A stretch of DNA of 64,000 bases from Pseudoalteromonas sp. H105 (lineage in GTDB: Bacteria; Pseudomonadota; Gammaproteobacteria; Enterobacterales; Alteromonadaceae), in assembly GCF_001469215.1 (NCBI RefSeq), contig NZ_LOFH01000003.1:354659-418658 (forward strand), written 5' to 3'. The translations under genes and the position numbers were made by a program. Shown here piece after piece: positions 39,411-49,010 of this stretch. How positions within the stretch are numbered: position 1 is the first letter of the stretch; each line of letters starts with the position of its first letter. The notes beneath the pieces were generated by a model, which did not search any database, had not been told where the DNA came from, and worked only from the letters and a program-made list of their open reading frames with translations.

Positions 39411-40409
39411 ATGAAGCAAAAAGGATTTACGTTAGTTGAAATGATGGTCGCTTTGTTCATCGGTGGTTTGGTGCTCGGTGGCGTCATGTTTACATACGTG
39501 AGCATGAAAGTAACGACTCGTGACACTATGACCATTGGTGAATTACAAGAAACGGGTCGTCTCGCTCTGAGTATAATGCAGCGCGATATCGAACAAATTG
39601 GTTTTTGGGGCACGTTTTATGAAGATTCATTTTCAGTAGACAATACTGTTGTTGCAGGCAGTGCCAGTAACCCTGCTGGTGATTGCACTGAAGGGCTAAA
39701 TAATAAAAGTTTCCCAGATAATAGTGTTAATTCTAATTTTCGACTTATTTATGCTATTGAATCAAGCGGTGGTGCCCAGCTCAATTGTATTTCAAACGCA
39801 CAAGATAATACTGATGTTCTGCAGCTTAAGTTTTTAGAAGGGTTACAAATAGACACCGCTGATGCTACACAAAATAACAACGGCAACTATTACTTTATTG
39901 CTCAGCAAGAATGGGGGGAGTTTACTCGCGGTCCTGCAAACCCGGCTAATCCTAATTCAACCGTGTGGCGTTACCGCCACCATGTTTATTACATTGATGA
40001 GCAGACTTATAAGGTAAACAAACAAGATTTAACAATCCCCGTATTAATGCGTAAAAGGTTAACCCCTAAGGGTGGTATGATTACAGAAACCATAATGGAA
40101 GGCGTTGAAAATATGCGCTTTCTATTTGGTTTAGACACCAATTTTGATAGTCGAATAGACACATATCGTAGTGTTGAAAATATGACTGATTCTGATTGGG
40201 AAAATCGTCGAGGTATTTTAACCGTTCAAGTCTTTATATTGGTGCGATCTTTACAAGAAGATGCAGATTTGAATCAAATTAATCAAACTTACACGTTAGG
40301 TGAAGATGCGAATCAGCGAGTGTTGGTCTTTAATGATCGTTTTCGTCGCGCTTTATTTACGACAACGGTACGTTTAAATAATGTGGGGGCGAGTCAATGG
40401 CGAATTTAA
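39411..40409 (+). CDS. pilW: Type IV pilus minor pilin PilW
   Basis: This 332-residue protein has a prepilin signal KGFTLVEMMVALFIGGLV with Glu5, and the PilW-type QRDIEQIGFWGTF segment. Its end overlaps pilX by 13 bases, indicating coupled translation. Confidence 0.9.
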   Translation: MKQKGFTLVEMMVALFIGGLVLGGVMFTYVSMKVTTRDTMTIGELQETGRLALSIMQRDIEQIGFWGTFYEDSFSVDNTVVAGSASNPAGDCTEGLNNKSFPDNSVNSNFRLIYAIESSGGAQLNCISNAQDNTDVLQLKFLEGLQIDTADATQNNNGNYYFIAQQEWGEFTRGPANPANPNSTVWRYRHHVYYIDEQTYKVNKQDLTIPVLMRKRLTPKGGMITETIMEGVENMRFLFGLDTNFDSRIDTYRSVENMTDSDWENRRGILTVQVFILVRSLQEDADLNQINQTYTLGEDANQRVLVFNDRFRRALFTTTVRLNNVGASQWRI

Positions 40410-40879
40410 CATTAATAAATAAACAACGGGGTGTTGTTTTAATCGCTGCACTTATCATGGTTGTTGCTGTTACCGGTATTGCAGTCACGTTAATGAGCAG
40501 TGCAAGTGTTGATATAAAAATTACCAATGCAGCATTAGAGCGAGAAGAGGCTGAGAATATTTTAATGGGGAATGTGCAAAAGGTCATTGCAACTGAGGCG
40601 CAAAAAAATGGCGCAAGTAAATTACTCTATACCCGAGCGCAAATTCCAGATGGTTCAATTCCGCTAACGCAGATAGACGACACAGCCAGTGAATTGAGTA
40701 ACCTAAACAATGGTGCCCTTGATTTGCCTTGCCCACGAGATTACGGTTACACCGCTGGTATTTCTTGCAATATGATTCAAGTCAATTCAACGATTACGTA
40801 TGGTTCCAAAAGTAAACATACGTTAACCGTGACAACCGGCATTGCCCAGCAAATGGCGAGCCTAAACACTGGCGGCTAA
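40397..40879 (+). CDS. pilX: Type IV pilus minor pilin PilX
   Basis: This 160-residue protein has the PilX N-terminus QRGVVLIAALIMVVAVTGIA. It lacks Glu5, as PilX/GspK-like tip pilins do. It lies between pilW and pilY1 in the standard order. Confidence 0.88.
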   Translation: MANLTLINKQRGVVLIAALIMVVAVTGIAVTLMSSASVDIKITNAALEREEAENILMGNVQKVIATEAQKNGASKLLYTRAQIPDGSIPLTQIDDTASELSNLNNGALDLPCPRDYGYTAGISCNMIQVNSTITYGSKSKHTLTVTTGIAQQMASLNTGG

Positions 40880-40891
40880 GTGAGATTAGAA

Positions 40892-43800
40892 ATGAATATT
40901 AAACAGTTAATGATAAAGTCGGTGTGTATCACTTTTGCGTGCTTTAGTTTTTACGGTGTGGCTGAAGATATCGAGTTATATGTAAACCATGAAGTTGAAC
41001 TTGATGAAAAACCACGGGTGTTACTTGTGTTTGATACATCAGGCAGCATGGCATGGAGTGTCGTTGATGGCAAAAGCCAAACTTGCTACAAAAGAGTGAA
41101 ATGGAATAAGTATCAACGGGGGGATTGTTTTAAAAGCTTAGATAGCTACTCATGGAATAAACAATGTTATATCTACAGGAGTGGTAGCTATAGAGCAGAG
41201 TGTGATGACACTCGATTAGGCGTTGCCAAAAAAGCAATCACGCAGTTAGTAGGTGATAACGATGACATTGAATTTGGTTTAATGCGTTTTAATGGCAGTA
41301 ACGGGGGCTATGTTTTAGCAAAGCTTGGAGCAACAAAATCCTTTCTTTTAGATAAAGTTGATAATTTACCAGCAAGCGGAAGTACGCCACTTACGGAGAC
41401 TTTGTGGGAAGCCTACCTCTATATCACAGGGCAAAGCGTTTACTATGGTGGTAATACCAATGACAGGGATTACACTGCAGAGTCTTCAGGAATATACCAA
41501 TCTCCATTTAAGCCTGTTACAGGTGAGCCACTTCGCTGTGATAACAGCATTAACATCATCTTGATGACAGATGGTGATCCAACTAGTGATTCAAATCGAA
41601 ATACTGATATTAAGAACCTACATAATTCACATTTTACTGATAACCCTCCCGTGGTCAGTAATAGTTATTTAACCGCACTGTCTAAAGTTATCAATGGCAC
41701 CAAAGATGTTGAGGTTGATTTATATAGCCAGACAAACGAAACCCGTGAGTTTGGCAGAATCTTCCCGATAGGTTTTGGTACTGGGATGAGCAATTCAGGT
41801 AAAAATTTGTTATCTGAAGCGGCTAAGCATGGTGGCGGGCAATATTTGCATGCAGATACTGCAGAGCAGCTCTCTGAGGCACTTAAAAATACCATCACAC
41901 GAATTCGTGAAGTAAACGATACCTTCACGTCGCCTTCGATTGCTAGTAATAATGTCGACCAAACGCGTAGCCGCGATTCTATCTATTATGCAATGTTTTA
42001 CCCTGACAGTGGTGCACGCTGGCGTGGGAATTTAAAAAAGCTGAAAGTTTCAGGCACTCAGATTGTTGATTCTGCAAACTTACAGGCATTGAATCAGCAG
42101 GGTTTAATCGATAAAGATGCGCGCACATTTTGGTTGCCAACTACCGCCGCTGCGGATGGCAACTCTGTTGAAAATGGCGGGGTTAATTTGATGCTCTCAA
42201 CGACGGCAAATAGTGGCCGAAACTTATACACAGATGCCGGAACAGCAGGGCTTGTCACATTTAATAAAACGACCGTATCGTCAGCTTATGGCAGTGACAC
42301 TGAGGCTGTAAAAGCATTTGGTGTTGATAAGGATGAACTTCAAAAAACCATTGATTGGGCCAGAGGTATTGATGTTGATAATGAGGATGGCGACGCCTCA
42401 AGTAGTGATCAACGCTTAGATATTTTTGGTGATCCTTTGCATTCAAAACCTGTGACAATAGATTATGGAAATGATGATGTTCGAATTCTAATTGGCACCA
42501 ATGCTGGCTTTTTGCACATGTTCAAAGATAGCGGCAATACAGTCAGTGAGAGTTGGGCATTTATTCCCAGTAGTGTCTATGGAATTATTGACCCAATACG
42601 CAAAAACGAAGCTGATACTAAAAAGTATGGTGTTGATGGACCGATAACAATCTATTTTGATGATGCAAATCGTGACGGTATTGTTAATGGCAGTGATAAG
42701 GTGTGGGCGTTTTTTGGCATGCGTCGGGGGGGACGAAATTATTACGGCTTGAATATCACTGATCCAAATAATCCTGCACTCATGTGGGGCGGACCAATTC
42801 AAGGAGGAACAGGTAGTTTTAGTGAGTTGGCACAAACGTGGTCGGCACCAACTGTTTCTTTTATTAAGGCATTTGGCGATGAGCCTGTGCTGATATTTGG
42901 CGCAGGTTATGACACCAATAAAGATACTGTGATACTGGGTGACGATAGTAAAGGCCGTGGTATTTATATTGTAAAAGCCTCTGATGGTAGTTTGCTGTGG
43001 GAGTTAACGCCAGCAACAGGCTTTCAAGGTAACAATAGCATTGCAGCATCAGTAACGCCCCTTGATTCGGATTACGATGGTTATATTGACCGAATTTATG
43101 CGGCGGATACCAGTGGCAGTATATGGCGAGTTGATATGCCAAGTACTAAAACAAGTGAATGGAGTCATTTTGAGTTCGCTAAATTAAATGGGTCAACAAA
43201 TGCACTTGATAGACGCTTTTTTTACAAGCCTATGATAGCGAGAACAATGTACAGTAAGGTAACAAATACCACTTACAATGGAAAAACCCTTGTTACTCGA
43301 AAAGATACCCCTTTTGATGCTGTTTTAATTGGGAGTGGTAATCGTTCTAACCCGCTAGGAACAGTGACTAAAGACCAGTTGTTTATGATCAGAGATGTAA
43401 ATACGCTGACCAAGACATTTAAGGGCCTAGATGTGCCCGATACAATTACCGTTTCAGATTTAATGAATGTTAATGAAGACCCTTTTGGTAATTCCTTGGA
43501 TGATGTTGATAAGTTTGTTAAAAACGAAATACAACTCGGTAAGCAATCCGGTTGGTACTATGATTTGCCCGCCAGTGGTGAAAAGTCTCTCGCGGCTGCG
43601 ACTGTTGTGGGAGGTGTTGCATATTACACTAGCTACACGCCAGCTTCAGCCACAGAAACCATTAATCAATGCTCATTAACGGGTGGTTCCGGTTCATTAT
43701 ATGCCTTTCATTTGCACTATGGCACTAAAGTGTATGACCAGTTAAGCTTTACAACAAGTAATGACGTGCCAGATACGCCTCAACTGTATTTTGGTAGTGC

Positions 43801-44122
43801 TGATAGTTGTGTCGATAGTAACTCTAATGGATATTGTGACGGCATGGGCGATGACGGAGAAGATGGAGGAAATGATGAGAATAAAAAGGTAGAAACAACA
43901 AGCCAATTTTTAATGATTGGGCCAGGTATAAAAGCGAATGACAGTTCTGATTTAAGTGCGCAAAATCCTTTTATTCCGAAAAAGATAAAAGGGCCAGGTA
44001 TTTCATTCGATGAAGACGGCAATATTGATTTGGTTGATAGTGCGATTCCTATAGGTTTTGGCTTTAATACCCAACAGACTTTCATATATAAGCGAGAAGT
44101 GAATGATAATAAAGACAAGTAA
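40892..44122 (+). CDS. pilY1: Type IV pilus tip adhesin PilY1
   Basis: The protein has about 1076 residues from the ATG at 40892; a GTG at 40880 is also possible. A signal peptide (ending YGVA) is followed by a von Willebrand A domain with MIDAS motif DTSGSMAWS and LMTDGDP. The C-terminal half is the PilY1 beta-propeller with the calcium-binding loop [15 protein letters not shown] (about residue 725). Two further Asp/Asn-rich loops look calcium-binding: [12 protein letters not shown] and [18 protein letters not shown]. PilY1 sits at the pilus tip and controls adhesion, twitching and surface sensing. Its end overlaps pilE by 20 bases. Confidence 0.92.
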   Translation: MNIKQLMIKSVCITFACFSFYGVAEDIELYVNHEVELDEKPRVLLVFDTSGSMAWSVVDGKSQTCYKRVKWNKYQRGDCFKSLDSYSWNKQCYIYRSGSYRAECDDTRLGVAKKAITQLVGDNDDIEFGLMRFNGSNGGYVLAKLGATKSFLLDKVDNLPASGSTPLTETLWEAYLYITGQSVYYGGNTNDRDYTAESSGIYQSPFKPVTGEPLRCDNSINIILMTDGDPTSDSNRNTDIKNLHNSHFTDNPPVVSNSYLTALSKVINGTKDVEVDLYSQTNETREFGRIFPIGFGTGMSNSGKNLLSEAAKHGGGQYLHADTAEQLSEALKNTITRIREVNDTFTSPSIASNNVDQTRSRDSIYYAMFYPDSGARWRGNLKKLKVSGTQIVDSANLQALNQQGLIDKDARTFWLPTTAAADGNSVENGGVNLMLSTTANSGRNLYTDAGTAGLVTFNKTTVSSAYGSDTEAVKAFGVDKDELQKTIDWARGIDVDNEDGDASSSDQRLDIFGDPLHSKPVTIDYGNDDVRILIGTNAGFLHMFKDSGNTVSESWAFIPSSVYGIIDPIRKNEADTKKYGVDGPITIYFDDANRDGIVNGSDKVWAFFGMRRGGRNYYGLNITDPNNPALMWGGPIQGGTGSFSELAQTWSAPTVSFIKAFGDEPVLIFGAGYDTNKDTVILGDDSKGRGIYIVKASDGSLLWELTPATGFQGNNSIAASVTPLDSDYDGYIDRIYAADTSGSIWRVDMPSTKTSEWSHFEFAKLNGSTNALDRRFFYKPMIARTMYSKVTNTTYNGKTLVTRKDTPFDAVLIGSGNRSNPLGTVTKDQLFMIRDVNTLTKTFKGLDVPDTITVSDLMNVNEDPFGNSLDDVDKFVKNEIQLGKQSGWYYDLPASGEKSLAAATVVGGVAYYTSYTPASATETINQCSLTGGSGSLYAFHLHYGTKVYDQLSFTTSNDVPDTPQLYFGSADSCVDSNSNGYCDGMGDDGEDGGNDENKKVETTSQFLMIGPGIKANDSSDLSAQNPFIPKKIKGPGISFDEDGNIDLVDSAIPIGFGFNTQQTFIYKREVNDNKDK

Positions 44123-44525
44123 ACAACAAGGGTTCACGCTCATTGAACTGATGATAGCGGTTGCAATTGTAGGTATTATTGCATCGGTTGCCATACCAAG
44201 TTACTTTGAACATGTTAAGCGTACGGCACGCACCGAGGCGATAACTACCTTGCTTGATGCCGCGAATAGACAAGAGCAGTTCTTTGTTGATAACCGTCAA
44301 TATACTGATGACTTAGGCAATCTGGGTGTTGTTTCACCTACAGAGAATGGTTTTTATACCATTACCGTTGAAATTGATAATGATGCGGGTACGTTTAGTT
44401 TTGAAGCAGCCCCAGCGGCAGGACCACCTTTAAAAGACGATGAATGCAAAACCTTTGTTATCAATGATGCTGGCCTTAAAACAGCGACACCGAATGCCAA
44501 TAGTGCTAAATGTTGGGGGAACTAA
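44103..44525 (+). CDS. pilE: Type IV pilus minor pilin PilE
   Basis: This 140-residue protein has a classic prepilin signal [20 protein letters not shown] (Glu5) and the [19 protein letters not shown] segment seen in PilE proteins. Two Cys near the C-terminus (DDECKT, AKCWGN) form the D-region disulfide. It ends the pilVWXY1E operon. Confidence 0.9.
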   Translation: MIIKTSKQQGFTLIELMIAVAIVGIIASVAIPSYFEHVKRTARTEAITTLLDAANRQEQFFVDNRQYTDDLGNLGVVSPTENGFYTITVEIDNDAGTFSFEAAPAAGPPLKDDECKTFVINDAGLKTATPNANSAKCWGN

Positions 44526-44538
44526 GAGTCGATTAGCT

Positions 44539-45084
44539 CTATTCTAGGCATCTTGACGTGTTTTTGATTTTAGTTCGACCTGTATAACTAATTGAAATAG
44601 CAAGCCCTTCGTGGCTTGCTTTTTCATGTTCAGGGCAATAAACAAACGTACCATTATGAAAGCCCATAGGCGTTCCGTCATTGCGAAAAGTGATGAATGC
44701 ACGTGGGTAGGTTAATTTATCTTGCTGATGTACAGCATCAATATATAAGAGGGCAACATCATCGTCATCAAACACGCCTACTTTATTTGAATCTTTAAAA
44801 ACCGTGAGTTGCTGATGCCAATGACTTGCTATGCATTTATTATTTTTAAGGGCACACAGGGTTACATTTGAGCCGTATGAAACGGCATTTAAACGTGAAA
44901 GACCTACAGCGCGATTAATTTTAGCAATATGATTATCTAAACGGTTTTCTACAAGCAATGGCTGATAGTTAAATATTGCAAGGTGGCAGATTATAGCAAT
45001 GATACTTAATACCATCATTGTCTCTATCAAAGAGGTGCCTTTATTCAGCTTTGTATAAGTGACCTTCATCCGTGAAGACCTCAA
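44539..45084 (-). CDS. GspH/FimT-type pseudopilin, atypical processing site
   Basis: This 181-residue protein has an N-terminal prepilin-like helix, GTSLIETMMVLSIIAIICHLA, and a GspH-type C-terminal beta domain (TLCALKNNKCI, RNDGTPMGFHNGTFVYCPE). The expected FTLIE after the cleavage Gly is TSLIE here, so position 1 is Thr rather than Phe and processing may be altered. It converges on pilE and lies 59 bases after a second GspH/FimT-type gene on the same strand. It likely replaces FimU/FimT as a minor pilin. Confidence 0.78.
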   Translation of the reverse strand: MRSSRMKVTYTKLNKGTSLIETMMVLSIIAIICHLAIFNYQPLLVENRLDNHIAKINRAVGLSRLNAVSYGSNVTLCALKNNKCIASHWHQQLTVFKDSNKVGVFDDDDVALLYIDAVHQQDKLTYPRAFITFRNDGTPMGFHNGTFVYCPEHEKASHEGLAISISYTGRTKIKNTSRCLE

Positions 45085-45143
45085 TTGTGACAGTTCTATT
45101 AAATTTAGCTGACCCTATATTAGTTGCAAGGCGGTTGTGCAAA

Positions 45144-45689
45144 TTAATTGCATTTACTATCAGTATCGCCGTTATAAAGTGTAGTGCCAGACTGAGTTAT
45201 CGTGAGTGCTTTATTATTTTCATTGTCATTATTAGGGCAATAAACGAAGGTGCCTGCAGTAGTTGTTATTCGGCCGCTGGCATCAAAAATAATTGATTTA
45301 TCACCCGAAAAGGTCAGTTGACTGTTTTCTGGTATTTCGTCTAATACTCTTAAAATCACATCGCCACGTTGTGGGTTTTGTACGCCGTTACTATTACTAT
45401 CATAAAATACAAATACAGATCCTGATGTCCAACCGTTAGTGCAAGGAACACGTTTGTTATTTTTAATTCTGTTTGTACTCCCGCTACACACAACAACGAG
45501 CGAGTCAGTACTTGTGGCTTTAGCACGGGCAAAAGTAAGCGTTCGCTTTAAATCCAATAAATAGTTTTCAGCTTGGTTTTCTTCCAACATGTTGCTGCTG
45601 TTCCAAAACGCGATAGCAGCAAGAATACCCACAATTGAAATAGTGACCATCAGTTCCAAAAGTGTAAAACCGCGTTGTAGTTTTTTCAT
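45144..45689 (-). CDS. GspH/FimT-type minor pilin
   Basis: This 181-residue protein has a standard prepilin signal QRGFTLLELMVTISIVGILA and the GspH domain motifs ARAKATSTDS, WTSGSVFVFYD and FDASGRITTTAGTFVYCP. It is the same length as the pilin gene 59 bases downstream and shares its domain, so the two look like diverged tandem duplicates. By position they stand in for fimU, missing from the plus-strand pil operon. Confidence 0.82.
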   Translation of the reverse strand: MKKLQRGFTLLELMVTISIVGILAAIAFWNSSNMLEENQAENYLLDLKRTLTFARAKATSTDSLVVVCSGSTNRIKNNKRVPCTNGWTSGSVFVFYDSNSNGVQNPQRGDVILRVLDEIPENSQLTFSGDKSIIFDASGRITTTAGTFVYCPNNDNENNKALTITQSGTTLYNGDTDSKCN

Positions 45690-45881
45690 TATACACCTCT
45701 AAGTACAGATAAAATGGTTATGACATAACGTTGATAGCATGTGTTATGTTTTTTTAATTATTAAATTTTAATTAATGATACCACTGTTGATGATTAAATC
45801 CCCGTTATTCAATTGCTTTGTTTGCTATGAACAGCAGGATTGTCTAAAATCGATGCAATAAGAATTGAAAAGTAGCAATGA

Positions 45882-46223
<342 letters not shown>

Positions 46224-46252
46224 CGTTAAACACGCAGCTTAAAATAATAAAA

Positions 46253-46278
46253 AAGGCGCTATTTCATAATAGCGCCTT
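46253..46278. terminator. Terminator between glnB and bamD
   Basis: Stem AAGGCGCTATT / AATAGCGCCTT with a TCAT loop; an A-run precedes it on the plus strand, and the T-rich sequence after it is short. It can serve both convergent genes. Confidence 0.82.
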
Positions 46279-46298
46279 CTTTATTTATCCGAAGATTA

Positions 46299-47060
46299 TT
46301 ACTTATTCTTGTTTAGTTCACGCGTTAACTTTGCGTGTTTACTTAGTTCTGGTAAGCCCAGTTTGTCATAGCTTTTTTCCATCATCTCTAGCGCTTGGTT
46401 TAGGTAGCTACTTTGAGAGTAATGCTCAACAACATACTTTCCTCTATTTGCTGCGGCTAAGTATGCTTCACGTTCGTAGTAATAATCAGCCACTTTTAAC
46501 TCATAACGCGCCATCTTATTTAATAGCCATACCAAACGCCTTTTTGCTTCAGGTGCATAACTGCTGTCAGGAAAACGATTAACTAATGTTGATAGGTCTG
46601 TAAATGCAACCCGTGTTCGTTTAGCATCGCGGTCAGCTCTGTCAACACCAAAATATTCTTGAAACGCGTTCTCGTCCGCTTTGATATTCACGAGGCCTCG
46701 CATGTAGTACATGTAATCTAGATCTTTATGATTTGGATTTAAGCGGATAAAACGGTCAATTGTTGCAAGCGCTTGCTCGGTATTACCTGCTTGATAATGA
46801 GCAAAAACTAAATCCATTTGTACTTGCTTTGACATAGGGCCAAATGGGAAGCGAGAGTCAATAGCACTCAATAATTCAATTGCTCGCGCATATAAACCAG
46901 AATCTAACGTTTGTTTTGCATCTTCATAAAGCGCTTGTGCAGACTTATTAGGAACGCGTTGGATATCTTCTTTATCTGGCGCTGATGAACATGCCCCTAA
47001 ACCAAGTAATGAAATTGTAAAAACGATGGCGAATGCACGTTTACCTATTCTATTTATCAT
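46299..47060 (-). CDS. bamD: Outer membrane protein assembly factor BamD
   Basis: This 253-residue lipoprotein has lipobox LGAC (Cys about residue 24) and five TPR-like repeats typical of BamD (AKQTLDSGLYARAIELL, DSRFPFGPMSKQVQMDL, LNPNHKDLDYMYYMRGL). It is an essential part of the BAM complex that inserts outer-membrane barrels. It is divergent from rluD, the common gammaproteobacterial arrangement. Confidence 0.95.
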   Translation of the reverse strand: MINRIGKRAFAIVFTISLLGLGACSSAPDKEDIQRVPNKSAQALYEDAKQTLDSGLYARAIELLSAIDSRFPFGPMSKQVQMDLVFAHYQAGNTEQALATIDRFIRLNPNHKDLDYMYYMRGLVNIKADENAFQEYFGVDRADRDAKRTRVAFTDLSTLVNRFPDSSYAPEAKRRLVWLLNKMARYELKVADYYYEREAYLAAANRGKYVVEHYSQSSYLNQALEMMEKSYDKLGLPELSKHAKLTRELNKNK

Positions 47061-47202
47061 TTTATTTGTTACCTTCGATGTCTTCGGCTAGGCCAAGTGG
47101 GTAAAACCGAGTAAACTATACTTATTATATAAATGCTTTTACTAAAAGCGATTCTAACCCAGTCGAGCACAGCTTGCACTGGTAAATTGGGTAAAGTTAC
47201 TA

Positions 47203-48180
47203 ATGTCAGAACAAATTTCACTTCAAGCCGAGGTGCCAACTGAGTTAGGCGGTAAACGTCTAGACCAAATATTGGCGCAATTGTTCCCTGATTATTCACG
47301 TTCACGTATAAAAACGTGGATTTTGGATGATAAAATCACCGTGGATGGTGAAATATTCAACACACCAAGAGAAAAACTGCTTGGTGGCGAAATGGTTAAC
47401 GTAGAAACCAGCATTGAAGCGCCAAGAGAGTATGAAGCGCAAGATATAAAATTAAACATTGTTTATGAAGATGATGATATTTTAGTTATCAACAAACCAA
47501 TGGGGTTAGTGGTTCACCCGGGAGCTGGTAATCCAGATGGTACGGTATTGAATGCATTATTACATCATTACCCAGATATCATCAATGTACCACGAGCGGG
47601 TATTGTGCATCGTCTTGATAAAGACACGACCGGCTTAATGGTGGTGGCTAAAACAATTCCTGCCCAAACACATTTAGTGACGGCATTGCAAAAGCGGGAA
47701 AACTTTACGCGTGAGTATGAAGCAATCTGTAATGGGACTATGACCGCTGGTGGTATGGTTGAAAAGCCAATTGGTCGTCACCCAACTCAACGCACGCACA
47801 TGGCCGTTCATGAGCAAGGCAAGCCTGCTATCACGCATTACCGTGTAGCTGAAAAATTCCGTGCGCATACTCGTTTACGTTTACGCTTAGAAACAGGGCG
47901 TACACACCAAATTCGTGTGCATATGGCGTTTATTAATCATCCACTTATTGGTGATCGCTCATATGGCGGACGTCCTCGGCCACCTAAAGGTGCAACACCT
48001 GAGTTATTTGAAATGCTCAGAGCATTTAACCGTCAAGCGCTACACGCTGTGAAACTTAGTATTGCGCACCCAATTACGGGTGAAATGATGACGTGGCAAG
48101 CGCCAATCCCTGATGACATGGTTGCAATGACGCACGCTTTGCGTGAAGACACAAAAGCTAATCCTAATATCGATATTTAG
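47203..48180 (+). CDS. rluD: 23S rRNA pseudouridine synthase RluD
   Basis: This 325-residue protein has an N-terminal S4 domain (KRLDQILAQLFPDYSRSRIK) and the catalytic motif HRLDKDTTGLMVVAK with the active Asp. It modifies helix 69 of 23S rRNA. Its stop codon is directly at the start of pgeF. Confidence 0.95.
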   Translation: MSEQISLQAEVPTELGGKRLDQILAQLFPDYSRSRIKTWILDDKITVDGEIFNTPREKLLGGEMVNVETSIEAPREYEAQDIKLNIVYEDDDILVINKPMGLVVHPGAGNPDGTVLNALLHHYPDIINVPRAGIVHRLDKDTTGLMVVAKTIPAQTHLVTALQKRENFTREYEAICNGTMTAGGMVEKPIGRHPTQRTHMAVHEQGKPAITHYRVAEKFRAHTRLRLRLETGRTHQIRVHMAFINHPLIGDRSYGGRPRPPKGATPELFEMLRAFNRQALHAVKLSIAHPITGEMMTWQAPIPDDMVAMTHALREDTKANPNIDI

Positions 48181-48182
48181 TG

Positions 48183-48914
48183 ATGCATTTGACACCTACA
48201 TGGCATGTGCCAAATAACATTGGTGCACTGAGCACAACGCGAGAGGGTGGTTTTTCTGATGCCCCTTTTGCAAGTTTAAACTTGGGGCTTCATGTAGGTG
48301 ACAATCAGCAGCATGTGCAAGCTAATCGGCAGCTAATTGCTGAACAGTATTTGCCTGCAAACCCTATATGGTTAAATCAAGTACATACCAGTGATGTGGT
48401 CATTGTAGATGAGCACTTTGATTATAAAACCACTTTAACGGGGGACGCGCTTTTTACGCGCGAACAGAGTCAGCCTCTTGCTATCATGACAGCTGATTGC
48501 TTACCTATTTTACTTAGTACCCAATGTGGCAGTGAGATTGCTGCAATACATGGAGGATGGCGGGGGTTAAATGCGGGTATTATTGCGAACACGGTGTCTA
48601 ATTTTACATTCCCAGCCTCAGATATTATTGCGTGGCTAGGGCCTGCAATTGGCGCACAGCAGTTTGAAGTGGGTGCTGAGGTGAAAGCTAGCTTTATTGA
48701 GCAATCAGTTGAGTATGAACAAGCTTTTTCACCATTAAAAATAAACAAATACCTTCTCGATATATATGCCATTGCACAACTCCAATTACGGCAAACTGGA
48801 GTTAAAACGATTAGTGGGGGTGAGCACTGTACAGTGAGCCAGCCAGAAATGTTTTTTTCATACCGACGAGACGGTAAAACAGGGCGAATGGCATCTTTGA
48901 TCTGGCGCAAGTAA
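48183..48914 (+). CDS. pgeF: Peptidoglycan editing factor / multicopper polyphenol oxidase family PgeF
   Basis: The protein has 243 residues from the ATG at 48183; a GTG at 48180 overlaps the rluD stop. Family motifs are LNQVHTSDVV, MTADCLPILL, IHGGWRGLNAG and GPAIGAQQFEVG. YfiH-type proteins remove wrongly incorporated amino acids from muropeptide precursors and can act on purine nucleosides in vitro. It is coupled to rluD. Confidence 0.92.
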   Translation: MHLTPTWHVPNNIGALSTTREGGFSDAPFASLNLGLHVGDNQQHVQANRQLIAEQYLPANPIWLNQVHTSDVVIVDEHFDYKTTLTGDALFTREQSQPLAIMTADCLPILLSTQCGSEIAAIHGGWRGLNAGIIANTVSNFTFPASDIIAWLGPAIGAQQFEVGAEVKASFIEQSVEYEQAFSPLKINKYLLDIYAIAQLQLRQTGVKTISGGEHCTVSQPEMFFSYRRDGKTGRMASLIWRK

Positions 48915-48948
48915 TTGTGTTCTACGAGGATTATATTTCTTCTCACAC

Positions 48949-48977
48949 CTTGAACAAATCATCAAACATACCCATTA
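48949..48977 (+). promoter_or_regulatory. Heat-shock (RpoH, sigma-32) promoter of clpB
   Basis: CTTGAA at 48949-48954 and ACCCATTA at 48970-48977 with 15 bases between them match the sigma-32 consensus (CTTGAA, 13-17 bases, CCCCATNT) at both elements. It lies 34 bases before the clpB start, whose family is heat-shock controlled. Confidence 0.72.
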
Positions 48978-49010
48978 ATTAACTAATTAATTTTTTAATA
49001 GGTAACCCTC

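Noticed and set aside
42261..43142. Minus-strand frames within pilY1
   Set aside because: They are shadows of the well-supported PilY1 propeller and have low-complexity, His/Gln-rich translations.
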